Of a DNA stretch of 64,000 nt, positions 43,027 through 51,821 are shown piece by piece. Positions within the stretch are counted from its first letter, which is position 1. Every line of letters begins with the position of its first letter. Source of the stretch: Planctomycetaceae bacterium (lineage in GTDB: Bacteria; Planctomycetota; Planctomycetia; Pirellulales; Pirellulaceae); assembly GCA_027487485.1 (NCBI GenBank), contig JAIYDN010000050.1, positions 62,001 to 126,000 of the forward strand, written 5' to 3'. The position numbers were made by a program, and so were the translations under genes. Below the pieces are notes generated by a model. It was given only the letters and a program-made list of their open reading frames with translations, did no database searches and was not told where the DNA came from.

Positions 43027-44298
43027 TTAAAAGGTTAGCGATAAGGAGCCGATTCGCTTTTGCGCTTCGGCCATCATCGCATCTTCCGCTGCTTCATCCT
43101 GTGCTTCGTAAGTAACCGAAAATCGCAAGAAACTGCCCGCATCATCCCAAGGCACCGTCACCATCGAATGCTGAGTGATGAAGTACTGGGAGGCTTCTTC
43201 GGCGTTGGCGAATTGTGGTCCGCCAGGAACTCCCTTGGGTGCTTTCGTGTACAAGAAATAGCTGCCGCCGGGCACTTCACAAGTAAAACCGCAAGCCTTG
43301 AGGCAAGTTACTAACTTCTGCAACCTTCTTCGGTACTTTGCGTTGATTCGCTTGGGAATGTCAGGTGAATCGAGTGCGGTTATCGCCGACTTTTGAATTG
43401 CTCCAAACTGTCCGCTGTCGCAATTGTCTTTGACATCCGCAAAGGCTTGCACGATTTTGGCGTTCCCGCAAACCCAGCCAATTCGCCAACCGATCATGTC
43501 GAAACCTTTGCTCATCGAATGCACTTCCACCCCAACGTCCATCGCACCTGGCACTTGAAGGAAGCTGAGCGGCTGATCACGGAAACTGAGCAAGATATGA
43601 GCCGCATCTTGAACGATGATGAACTGATGCTGATGGGCAAGTTCAATCATACGGGAATAAAAATCCCGGGTAGCGACCTGTCCCGTTGGACTGTTTGGAT
43701 AGTTCAGGACCAGCATTTTGGTTTTGGCCCAAATGTCTGCGGTGATTTTGCTGAAATCGGGGAAGAAATTGTTCTCGGCCAGCAAAGGCAAGCGATGCAC
43801 CGTTCCGCCATAGTACTTGGTATGAGTACCAGCGACGGGGTATCCGGGAACAGTCATCATCGTGATGTCCCCTGGGTTGATAAAGCAGGCTGGAAGCATC
43901 GACAAAGCCGTTTTGCTGCCGATGCAATGGTTGATTTCTGTCAACGGATCCAGCTTGACTTGGAATTCACGATCCATGAAGCGGCTGACGGCCTGTTTGT
44001 ATTCGGCCGGGCCATTGTCCATGTAGCCACGATTTTCTGGCTTGTTGACCTCCAAGGACATTTGATTCCGCACTTTTTCGTCGGCCATCGAATCATTTTC
44101 GCCGATGCCGAAGTCCAACAAGCTTCGGTTAGGATAGTCGGCCAGTGCCTTCCGTTTGGCTCGCTTGATCTTCTCGAACTTGTAGATTTCGTTCACCTTG
44201 CCGTACTGGATACCGCCAATACGCTCAGCAAACAGGCTTTGAAAGTAGGGGTCTTGAACTTCAGCAGCAGGCTTGGACAGGGCAGGTGCAGTCGACAT
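43027..44298 (-). CDS. dapL: LL-diaminopimelate aminotransferase
   Basis: PLP enzyme converting tetrahydrodipicolinate and glutamate directly to LL-2,6-diaminopimelate, bypassing DapD/DapC/DapE in lysine and peptidoglycan precursor synthesis. Class I fold: LLDFGIGENDSMADEKVR, NGPAEYKQAV, NYPNSPTGQVA, and the Schiff-base Lys in SMSKGFDMIGWRIGW. FLRFSVTY is the substrate-binding Arg region. Its 423 residues fit. A 1.5-kb antisense open frame on the plus strand is a shadow. Followed by the AroE-like gene. Confidence 0.92.
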   Translation of the reverse strand: MSTAPALSKPAAEVQDPYFQSLFAERIGGIQYGKVNEIYKFEKIKRAKRKALADYPNRSLLDFGIGENDSMADEKVRNQMSLEVNKPENRGYMDNGPAEYKQAVSRFMDREFQVKLDPLTEINHCIGSKTALSMLPACFINPGDITMMTVPGYPVAGTHTKYYGGTVHRLPLLAENNFFPDFSKITADIWAKTKMLVLNYPNSPTGQVATRDFYSRMIELAHQHQFIIVQDAAHILLSFRDQPLSFLQVPGAMDVGVEVHSMSKGFDMIGWRIGWVCGNAKIVQAFADVKDNCDSGQFGAIQKSAITALDSPDIPKRINAKYRRRLQKLVTCLKACGFTCEVPGGSYFLYTKAPKGVPGGPQFANAEEASQYFITQHSMVTVPWDDAGSFLRFSVTYEAQDEAAEDAMMAEAQKRIGSLSLTF

Positions 44299-44451
44299 GT
44301 TGGTGTTGCGTTAGATGGGTTGGAAGGGTCAAAAAGAACCGAGCGAATGGAAGCGTGGTGGCGAGCACAAGATCTTTTCCGTACCCGCCAAAGCTTCAAC
44401 CTTCAAACAACCCATCATACGATTGAAACGAATTTTGATCTACCACCGACA

Positions 44452-45816
44452 TTACTTCGTCAGCGTCGAGCTCAACCAATTGGCGATTGCATCGATCACC
44501 ACCCCCGAAACGGGCGGAGGTGCGGTTGGCGTCCCGGCATCGGATGCACTCCGCAAATTATGGTCGACCCCATTGAGGACCTGAAATTCCCCCAGTCCAG
44601 GTTTCTTGGAGTTTGCGATCTCCGCGACAAGTTTATGGTCCGCTTCCAGGGTAACGACATCTTGGTCCCCCCAAAGCGAAAGCACTGGGCCATTGAACTT
44701 TTTCCAGGCATCCAACACGTTGGCTTTGCCAAGTTGCTGAAAGAACTTGTAAGAAACGCCCGAAAACGATTTGCCCTCCGCAAAGGTTTGTTCCGTCCAA
44801 GCGGCAAGGTCCGGATACTCGTTGGCAATATCATCGGGACTGAGCCCTTCCTCGATCAAGTATTTCCATCCCTCGGTTTGACCAGCTAATGCCTCTTCGA
44901 TCTGGGCCGCATTCGCACCGCCCTTCTCCATTTGGCGTTGGGTGGTGGCCTTCAAGAACTCCTGCCAATCGCTGGACATGGCTCCAAAGATTCCGATGGA
45001 ATGAACTGGCTCTTGAGCCGCCACCAAAGGCGCTTGCACGCCCCCCATACTCATGCCAAACAAAGCGATTCGATCTTTTGCCAAGCGAGGGTGTTGCTTC
45101 AGCAGTTTAACGCCAGCTACATACCCATCCACCACGGAGTTAAAATCTGCATCGGACGATGGCCCACCTTGGCTGTCGCCACACCCTGGTTTATCCACGC
45201 GAAGAACCGCAAAGCCTTTTTTGGTCAGCTCATGTGCGATGGCCTTCATGCCCGTTGGATCCGCCAAAGGGTGCTCAACAAACGCGTTTCCTAACCCGGA
45301 AAGCAACACGACCGAAGGTAAGTCTTGACCCGCTTTAGGAAGGGTCAGAACCGTCCGCAGTCTACCTACAGGCGTCGTCACGGATCCATATTCGATTTCA
45401 AAATCGGGCGAGGTTTCGAATGCTAAAGGCTTGGGTAATACCTTCAACGTTTGCTCTTTACCATCGCGATTCAAACGAATCTCAATTTCGGTCCCTGAAC
45501 GTAGAGCTCCCACCTGAGCCATAAACTGTGGCAAGCCAGCAAAGCTCTTGTTGTCAAACGCCAACAAAACATCTCCGCTCTTTACCCCAGCAGCCTCCGC
45601 CGTCGAATTAGGAATGACCGCCATGATTTCGACTCCGCGTTTGGTTCGAAGTTCCAATCGCTTCTGGGCTTCATCCGTTACCCCCTGAGCTTGAACGCCC
45701 AGCGAGATGCGACGCGCGAGCTCATCGGCTTCCAGCTTAGAGCTTACGGCGCCCATAAAACCAAACGTCAGCAGTGCATTTGTAGTCAATAACCACGGCG
45801 ACCAGTTTCTCGTCAT
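44452..45816 (-). CDS. exported PDZ / alpha-beta hydrolase fusion
   Basis: A 454-residue protein with an N-terminal hydrophobic segment (LLTTNALLTFGFMGAVSS). Residues about 55-130 form a PDZ domain (KRGVEIMAVIPNSTAEAAGV then KSGDVLLAFDNKSFAGL). The rest is an alpha/beta hydrolase: VVLLSGLGNAFVEHP, nucleophile elbow GMSMGG with the Ser, acid candidate in LSLWGDQDVVT and His in NGVDHNLR. Likely an extracytoplasmic esterase or peptidase-like hydrolase whose PDZ domain selects a partner; substrate unknown. Monocistronic, with a 153-bp gap to dapL. Confidence 0.82.
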   Translation of the reverse strand: MTRNWSPWLLTTNALLTFGFMGAVSSKLEADELARRISLGVQAQGVTDEAQKRLELRTKRGVEIMAVIPNSTAEAAGVKSGDVLLAFDNKSFAGLPQFMAQVGALRSGTEIEIRLNRDGKEQTLKVLPKPLAFETSPDFEIEYGSVTTPVGRLRTVLTLPKAGQDLPSVVLLSGLGNAFVEHPLADPTGMKAIAHELTKKGFAVLRVDKPGCGDSQGGPSSDADFNSVVDGYVAGVKLLKQHPRLAKDRIALFGMSMGGVQAPLVAAQEPVHSIGIFGAMSSDWQEFLKATTQRQMEKGGANAAQIEEALAGQTEGWKYLIEEGLSPDDIANEYPDLAAWTEQTFAEGKSFSGVSYKFFQQLGKANVLDAWKKFNGPVLSLWGDQDVVTLEADHKLVAEIANSKKPGLGEFQVLNGVDHNLRSASDAGTPTAPPPVSGVVIDAIANWLSSTLTK

Positions 45817-45997
45817 GATGTCCTATCTGTCTTTCAAGGGAAAAATCCAAGGGAAATGAAATAAGGAAGCTTTGATGCCATCTTTCCATGAGCTCAGAAT
45901 GTCGCTTTCAATCTAAGGCTCCCTGAGTTCTTTTTCCCAGCCGCCAATGATTTCAAGGAATTCTAGCGAGCCCGACGATTTGCTTTCGTTGAAATAT

Positions 45998-46059
45998 GTG
46001 GCATAGGCTTCCAGCCTGTGGATAGTTCTCTTTTTTCACAGGCTGGAAGCCTATGCCAC
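45998..46059. repeat. perfect 23-bp inverted repeat
   Basis: GTGGCATAGGCTTCCAGCCT plus GTG (45998-46020) pairs without mismatch with CACAGGCTGGAAGCCTATGC plus CAC (46037-46059) around a 16-base loop containing six T. No T-run lies after the second arm. Rest of 45817-46202: no other feature. Confidence 0.9.
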
Positions 46060-46202
46060 TCTCCCGCATGATTTAACGCTTGAGCGGAGGCATTCCCTTC
46101 CGAAAAACTAACCGTACTTCCATCCTGGGGACTTGTTCCAACGTAGATTGAGCTATAATTTTGAGGTTCTTGGTGTTTTATTCGTGTCGACAGGAAATCG
46201 GG

Positions 46203-46577
46203 ATGCGATCCGTCGCGTGTTGTTTTTTGGCCTTGGTCTGGACCGTGCTCTCGACGAATTGCGTCTGGGGAAGCTGCGGAGATCATCTTGCGCACCAACA
46301 CAAACTATCCTCCCATTTCGAGATAGCCTCGGACCTGGGTGACCTTCCGCAACCAAGTCCCCTTTCACCTTGCTCTTTCGGACAGTGCAAAGGGAATCTT
46401 CCTCTATCGCCTACGGCCCCATTCTTGCCGAGCAACATGGATCAGTTCGGTTGTTTGCAAGGAACTGGCTATGTACTCAAGATCGGTCCTTTCAGTCGAT
46501 TTTCTTCGGGGGATCTCTATCCTCCAATCGCTCCGCAGATTGATCTTGTACTGCCACCTCCGCGCGACATAGCGTAA
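46203..46577 (+). CDS. small exported Cys/Pro-containing hypothetical protein
   Basis: A 124-residue protein not recognised. MRSVACCFLALVWTVLSTNC is a signal-like start, followed by GSCGDHLAHQH, a Pro/Ser-rich middle (PQPSPLSPCSFGQCKG) and a short C-terminal domain. The ATG at 46203 fits the signal peptide; an ATG at 46161 is in frame upstream. No partner genes; coding status is moderate. Confidence 0.5.
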   Translation: MRSVACCFLALVWTVLSTNCVWGSCGDHLAHQHKLSSHFEIASDLGDLPQPSPLSPCSFGQCKGNLPLSPTAPFLPSNMDQFGCLQGTGYVLKIGPFSRFSSGDLYPPIAPQIDLVLPPPRDIA

Positions 46578-47058
46578 ATGCCGGTGTCGTAAAACTCCGA
46601 TTGAGCCAACGAGCGTCTAGCTACACGAAATGCTCAAGGTGATCGTTATCAACAGCAACGCCCTTGCATGAATTTCGATCTTGGAATCAGTCTCTTGTGC
46701 AGACATTCCCTGTCTGTTTATCTCCGGTGAATCGTCTTTATTTTTGTTGGCACGTCTCTGTTTAGAAACTCTTGAATCATGCGCAAGAAAAATTATCGAA
46801 ATGGAATTAGGCCACGGCGAGCTTTCACTCTCGTTAAGCTCCAAATGGTCATTGCGATATTGGATTCTAGATGGTCTTTTGCTTCCGGCGGTCAAGCAGC
46901 CTGCCAGGCTGCAGAGAATACACAATCTCTGAGTGAGTAACTTGAAAAAAGTGTACCATTAGGGCTTCCAAGCCCCCCATGACCAATGCTCTGCGGGAAA
47001 GAGACAGCAAGTGCAGACTCCAAACAACTCAATTCATCCGAAGACAACCAAAAACGAT
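46578..47058. other. intergenic, no supported feature
   Basis: The 480-bp leader of the FG-GAP lipoprotein operon. A short GC hairpin (CAGCCTGCCAGGCTG at about 46899) is visible. A minus-strand open frame of about 100 codons has no domain or plausible start context. The promoter could not be located by eye. Confidence 0.35.
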
Positions 47059-50000
47059 ATGGAAGATCACTCTGTTTTCAGCTTGCCTTCACGAAAGGTC
47101 CTAACATGGATGGTTTGCTGGATCGTCGTTTGGAGCCTGACCATCAGCTCAGGGTGCACTCCCAAAACCTCCACCATCACTCAAGAGCAGATAGCACTGA
47201 AAGATCGTTCGATCGCATTGCTTGAAAACAAGGGTGGCGAGGACAAGGACACTAAGGAACTTGTGGAAGCTTCCGAAGGTTTTGCAAAGCTGTCCAAGGC
47301 CTTTCCTAACGATACGCTTGGGCCAAGAAACTTACTGGTCACTCTGTTGCTGCGTCTTAAAAAGACGCAGCAAGTGGAGAACCCAGACACCTATGAATCA
47401 ATTTGCAAAGAAATCGAAGCAACCATCGCGAAACTCCGCCGACTAACCCCTAACTTACCCGATGCAGATGAATTGGAGGCTAGGTATTACGCGGTCCGAT
47501 CCGAACGTGAATTGACGTTCCAACGTGAATTGGCAATCCAATCATGGCGTAAAGCTGCGAAGAATGACAATGCGACGGACGCCATCCTCTATCAAACGTA
47601 TGATGCGCTTTCAATGGACTATCAGACGGACTCCAAGCAAGAAGTTCGGTCCTTACTGGAGAAAGCGACAAGCAAGTACCCCAATAGCATCGTTTTTTCA
47701 GTCGCTTATGTCGAATCATTGGCGCAAAACGAAGACAAAAAAGTTTTAGCAGAAATGAGTCGGCTAAAAGAACTGCTTCAACCGATCATCGCTCGCACTA
47801 ACAGCGAGCTACCTGCTTTGATCGAAAAAGTCATTGCCGATGCAGAAAATGCAAATTGGCCGGGTGTGAAGAGGGGAGCTCGAGGGCTCTTCCACACAGT
47901 CAATCCCGATCCTTCTTTCGCAAATGATCGGCAATTGCTAAAGCCTCACGAGCTCGAGTATGTCCAATTGAACTTCCAGCAAGGCGTGCTCCCATTGACA
48001 GCTCGTCCGATTGCGAAAACAGAGCAGAAATTGGAAGAAACGAAGAGATTCAACATCGAAAACTTGAATGCCAAAATAACCGCCATTGCCTCGGAGGATT
48101 TTGATCTCGACAGTCGATTTGATCTGTTCACCGCGACCAACAAACAGCTTACCGTATGGAGTTGGTCGAACACTGCGTCGGTGGATTCCGAAAAATCACT
48201 CTCGAACAAGCAACTCGCAAAGTTCGAGCTCGACATCGAATGCAATGGATTAGTGCTAGTGGATTTGGACAGGGACTTTCAGTTACGCAAAGATCAATTT
48301 CCAGTATCGGCATTGCCCACGACGGCAGCTCCCGATGCAGTCACGAATCCCAATGCCATGCTGGTGGATACCGATGTCGATGTAGTTGCCTACGGTGCAG
48401 AAGGAGTTCGATTGTTGCGAAACGATCTGGACAAAGAGACAGGAGCTCGAAGCCTGACCCTTGTTCCGTTGTCAGACGGCATGGCGGCCTTGCGTGGCGT
48501 GCGGGCCCTTGCCTCGATTGACTTCGACCATGATTCGGATCTCGATCTTGTCATTTCATGTGATTCCGGATTGTCCCTTTGGTCGAATCGGGGCGATTGG
48601 ACTTTCGCAGACTTTACTTCCTTTTCGAGTCTTCCGCCCGCAACAACGCTTGTCGATTCGATACTTGCTTTGGACCTGGATCGAAACGTTCTTAATGATT
48701 TTTTGCTAGGAACAGAATCAATCGACCATCCCGTACTTCTAACGAACAATTTGCACGGACGCTATCAAGTTCGCGATCAAAACTGGCAAGGAAAACTGGC
48801 TGGGGCTTGCCGCGCGACGGAAGTCATCGATGTCAATCATGACGCTTGCTGGGATATTGTTGCGTGCGGCAAACAAGGTACTCGCATCACCACGATGAAA
48901 TCTATCGGACGTCGCAGTTGGCTTCCTGATTCGACCGTCGAACTTTCGAAGCAACCGGCCACGGGACTTCTCGTTACCGACATCGATAACGATGGCTATT
49001 CCGATACCGTTGTTTGGGGACCAGCCGGCCTAGAGCTATTTCGCGGCGGAGAAGATGGAAAGCTAGTTCAAGACACCAAGGCAGTTCAGCTGGGCCAAGC
49101 TATTGTTTCCACCATCGCCGTGGATGCTGACGACGATGGCGATGACGATCTCATTTGCCTCGGGAAAGACGGGAAGCTGCATGGCCTCGAAAATCGGGAC
49201 GGCAACAGCAACCAACATCTCGAGCTAGTTTTACGAGCCGATGAAGATGGCCAACAAAATCTTCGTGCGCGCTGCAACATGTATGGTGTTGGCAGCTTGA
49301 TTGAATTGAAATCCAACGGTTTGTATCAAGCAAAAATCGTTCGCAATACACGAACACGGTTCGGTATCGGGAAAAAAACCGGTGCGGAAATCTTGAGAGT
49401 TTTGTGGACCAACGGAATTCCGAACAACGTGCTGAACCCGAGCAATCGATCGACGATCTTTGATCAACAAAACTTAGGTGGATCCTGCCCTTATTTGTAT
49501 GCTTGGAACGGAAAAGAGTTCGAGTTCTGCACAGACTGCCTTTGGGCTGCACCCATCGGACTGCAATTTGCCCAAGGTGTCGCGGCTCCGACGCGCGAGT
49601 GGGAATACCTGAAGTTGGATGGCAAAAACATTGTGCCTCAAGACGGCCGCTATCGTCTTCAGTTGACCGAAGAACTTTGGGAAGCGGCCTACTTTGATTC
49701 CATTGAATTGATGGCGATCGACCATCCTAAAGAAGTCGATGTTTTCACTAATGAGAAAGTGGGCCCAGCAGAGTTGGCCGAATTCCGAGTTCACACCGTC
49801 GAGGATCGAATCAAGCCCGCGAAAGTGATTGATCAAACCGGCAAGGATGTCACTCAGACGGTACTGGTTCGTGATCAGAAATACACAAAGAGCTGGAACG
49901 AGGGGTTTAATCAAGGGCTCGTGGAGGACCATTGGCTGGAGCTTGATCTGAACGAGAAGAAAGAACAAGGAGAATCGGTAACTTTGTTCATGACCGGCTG

Positions 50001-50820
50001 GGTTTTTCCAACGTGCACTTCGCTCAATTTGTCGATGTCCGAAAACAGCTTGAAGCCAAAATTGCATCCACCGTCCATTCAAGTACCCGACTCCGAAGGC
50101 AAGTGGACCGAAGTCATTCCCTATGCTGGCTTCCCAGGCGGCAAGACCAAAACAATCGCTATCGACTTGACTGGCAAGTTTTTGTCCGAAGACCATCGCG
50201 TTCGTGTTGTCACCAACATGGAACTCTGTTGGGACGAGGTGTTTTGGACACGCGGGCCCGCAGGTTCGCTAAGTCATACCGCGATGGAAGTTCCAAATCG
50301 GTATCGAATCACAAAGCTTCCAGTGCTTTCGGCAGACTTGGCATACCGTGGTTTTTCAGAGCTTGTGCCGCAACCAGGGAACGCACCGAAACGCTACGAA
50401 CATAACCGTGTCACAACGGAGTCGATTTGGCCACCCATGCTGGGCAATTTCACTCGCTTTGGCGACGTGAAGGATCTGATTACGGACCAGGATGATATTC
50501 AAGTGGTGATGGGAGCCGGGGACGCGTTAACCTTGGAGTTTTCGTCAGAAACGGAACCAATTCCGGATGGTTGGGTCAGGGACTTTATTATCTACAACGT
50601 TGGATGGGACAAAGATGCGGACTTGAATACAATCCATGGACAGACCGTAGAACCGCTGCCGTTTCGCGCGATGTCGCAATACCCGTACGCACCGAACGAA
50701 TCTTTCCCGTCCTCCCCCAAGCATTCCGAGTTCCTAGAGAAGTACCAAACAAGAAACCTGGAGTTTGGCACCTTCTGGAACCAAATTCGTGACTCGCAAG
50801 GGACTGCAAACACTGAATAG
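47059..50820 (+). CDS. large FG-GAP/VCBS-repeat lipoprotein with helical N-domain
   Basis: A 1253-residue outer-envelope protein. Lipobox ISSGC puts the lipid-modified Cys at 33. Residues about 40-270 are helical and TPR-like. Then come calcium-binding FG-GAP/VCBS repeats with the D-x-D-x-D-x pattern (DFDLDSRFDLF, DFDHDSDLDLVIS, DIDNDGYSDTVVW, DADDDGDDDLICL), likely one beta-propeller, and a C-terminal beta-rich domain (LYAWNGKEFEFCTDCLWAAP, GWVFPTCTSLNLSMS). Domain order resembles CRTAC1/ASPIC relatives in planctomycetes. I start at the ATG at 47059, close to the signal peptide. First of the four-gene set to 56522. Confidence 0.8.
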   Translation: MEDHSVFSLPSRKVLTWMVCWIVVWSLTISSGCTPKTSTITQEQIALKDRSIALLENKGGEDKDTKELVEASEGFAKLSKAFPNDTLGPRNLLVTLLLRLKKTQQVENPDTYESICKEIEATIAKLRRLTPNLPDADELEARYYAVRSERELTFQRELAIQSWRKAAKNDNATDAILYQTYDALSMDYQTDSKQEVRSLLEKATSKYPNSIVFSVAYVESLAQNEDKKVLAEMSRLKELLQPIIARTNSELPALIEKVIADAENANWPGVKRGARGLFHTVNPDPSFANDRQLLKPHELEYVQLNFQQGVLPLTARPIAKTEQKLEETKRFNIENLNAKITAIASEDFDLDSRFDLFTATNKQLTVWSWSNTASVDSEKSLSNKQLAKFELDIECNGLVLVDLDRDFQLRKDQFPVSALPTTAAPDAVTNPNAMLVDTDVDVVAYGAEGVRLLRNDLDKETGARSLTLVPLSDGMAALRGVRALASIDFDHDSDLDLVISCDSGLSLWSNRGDWTFADFTSFSSLPPATTLVDSILALDLDRNVLNDFLLGTESIDHPVLLTNNLHGRYQVRDQNWQGKLAGACRATEVIDVNHDACWDIVACGKQGTRITTMKSIGRRSWLPDSTVELSKQPATGLLVTDIDNDGYSDTVVWGPAGLELFRGGEDGKLVQDTKAVQLGQAIVSTIAVDADDDGDDDLICLGKDGKLHGLENRDGNSNQHLELVLRADEDGQQNLRARCNMYGVGSLIELKSNGLYQAKIVRNTRTRFGIGKKTGAEILRVLWTNGIPNNVLNPSNRSTIFDQQNLGGSCPYLYAWNGKEFEFCTDCLWAAPIGLQFAQGVAAPTREWEYLKLDGKNIVPQDGRYRLQLTEELWEAAYFDSIELMAIDHPKEVDVFTNEKVGPAELAEFRVHTVEDRIKPAKVIDQTGKDVTQTVLVRDQKYTKSWNEGFNQGLVEDHWLELDLNEKKEQGESVTLFMTGWVFPTCTSLNLSMSENSLKPKLHPPSIQVPDSEGKWTEVIPYAGFPGGKTKTIAIDLTGKFLSEDHRVRVVTNMELCWDEVFWTRGPAGSLSHTAMEVPNRYRITKLPVLSADLAYRGFSELVPQPGNAPKRYEHNRVTTESIWPPMLGNFTRFGDVKDLITDQDDIQVVMGAGDALTLEFSSETEPIPDGWVRDFIIYNVGWDKDADLNTIHGQTVEPLPFRAMSQYPYAPNESFPSSPKHSEFLEKYQTRNLEFGTFWNQIRDSQGTANTE

Positions 50821-50851
50821 AACCCGAGACAAGAACCATGATCAGACTGAC

Positions 50852-50913
50852 CCGCGGGCGCTAGCCGCGAAACCCATTTTGGAAGCATTTCATTCCGCGG
50901 CTAGCGTCCACGG
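50852..50913. repeat. inverted pair of CGCGGCTAGCG repeats
   Basis: CCGCGGGCGCTAGCCGCGA at 50852-50870 and CCGCGGCTAGCGTCCACGG at 50895-50913 are inverted copies of the family seen at 3295 and 15863, separated by 24 bases. The hairpin would fall between two genes of the operon. Confidence 0.65.
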
Positions 50914-50981
50914 TCCAAATGAACAGCCAACATCATTTCCAACAAACTTCAATTGAAACCATAAGCAGATCGACGAAGAAC

Positions 50982-51821
50982 ATGAATCGCACAGGCATAG
51001 TCAACGCACTGATCGGACTGTTATTGACGCTCGCTCTTCAGCGCTGCGCAAGCTCCCAAAACATGGAATATCCGCTGGCTGTTGCAGCAGCTACGGATGG
51101 CTCCATGTATGTTGCGGATCGAAATCTGCCTGGAATTTGGAAAATCCAAGACGGAGTTCCCTCGGTCTACTTCCAGGCCTCCAAAAACTTTCGCACCCCG
51201 CTGAATGCCGTGCGATGCGTTGCGGTGGATGCCAACGGAACCTTGTACGCTGGCGATTCCTCGACTCGCGAAGTTTACCGCTTCGACGACTCGGGCAAAC
51301 CACAACCACTCACGACCGGTGGTATCGGCATCCCCATGGCGATCGCCTTCAATTCCAAAGGAAACTTGCTGGTCGCCGATCTGGAGCAACATAAGATTTT
51401 TGAAGTCCCCTCGGCTGGGGGCAAGGCAACTGAATTTGCGAAGGTCCAAGCCCCTCGAGGTCTAGCAATCGATGGGAAGGACCGCGTTTGGGTCCTATCC
51501 AATTCCAAGCAACCGTTGGTCCGAATTGACGAAAACCGCAAAGCCGAAGTGCTCGTAGAAGAAGCCATGTTCGAGTTCACACATCAATTGGTCCTTGATA
51601 GCGAAGAGACCGCGTACTTTTGCGACGGCTATGCCAAGACGCTTTGGAAAATGAAGGCTGGCGGAAAGCCTGAGAAAATGTTTGTTGGCGAACCGCTCAA
51701 AAATCCGGTTGGATTGTGGCTGGCAGGCGACCAACTTTTGGTTGCCGATCCACATCAGAAAACAATCTATGCCCTGCCCAAGAGCGGTGCGACAACCCTT
51801 GTTGACACGGTGAAAAAGTGA
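50982..51821 (+). CDS. exported NHL/SMP-30-like beta-propeller protein
   Basis: A 279-residue secreted protein with a signal peptide (MNRTGIVNALIGLLLTLALQ then RCASSQ). At least six repeats show the NHL pattern of VAVDANGTLYAGDSSTREVY, AIAFNSKGNLLVADLEQHKI and GLAIDGKDRVWVLSNSKQPL, consistent with a six-blade propeller as in NHL or SMP-30/gluconolactonase proteins. Metal ligands of gluconolactonase are not obvious, so a binding role is more likely than catalysis. The ATG at 50982 has a purine-rich lead (GACGAAGAAC). Its stop overlaps the GTG of the pentaheme gene. Confidence 0.8.
   Translation: MNRTGIVNALIGLLLTLALQRCASSQNMEYPLAVAAATDGSMYVADRNLPGIWKIQDGVPSVYFQASKNFRTPLNAVRCVAVDANGTLYAGDSSTREVYRFDDSGKPQPLTTGGIGIPMAIAFNSKGNLLVADLEQHKIFEVPSAGGKATEFAKVQAPRGLAIDGKDRVWVLSNSKQPLVRIDENRKAEVLVEEAMFEFTHQLVLDSEETAYFCDGYAKTLWKMKAGGKPEKMFVGEPLKNPVGLWLAGDQLLVADPHQKTIYALPKSGATTLVDTVKK

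Noticed and set aside
43393-44889. 498-codon plus-strand open frame opposite dapL
   Set aside because: It crosses dapL, an intergenic gap and part of the PDZ-hydrolase gene on the other strand. Its sequence has no recognisable domain; dapL and the hydrolase are clearly real.
46617-46925. 102-codon minus-strand open frame with a lipobox-like start
   Set aside because: No domain, weak start context and lies in the leader of a real operon; coincidental.
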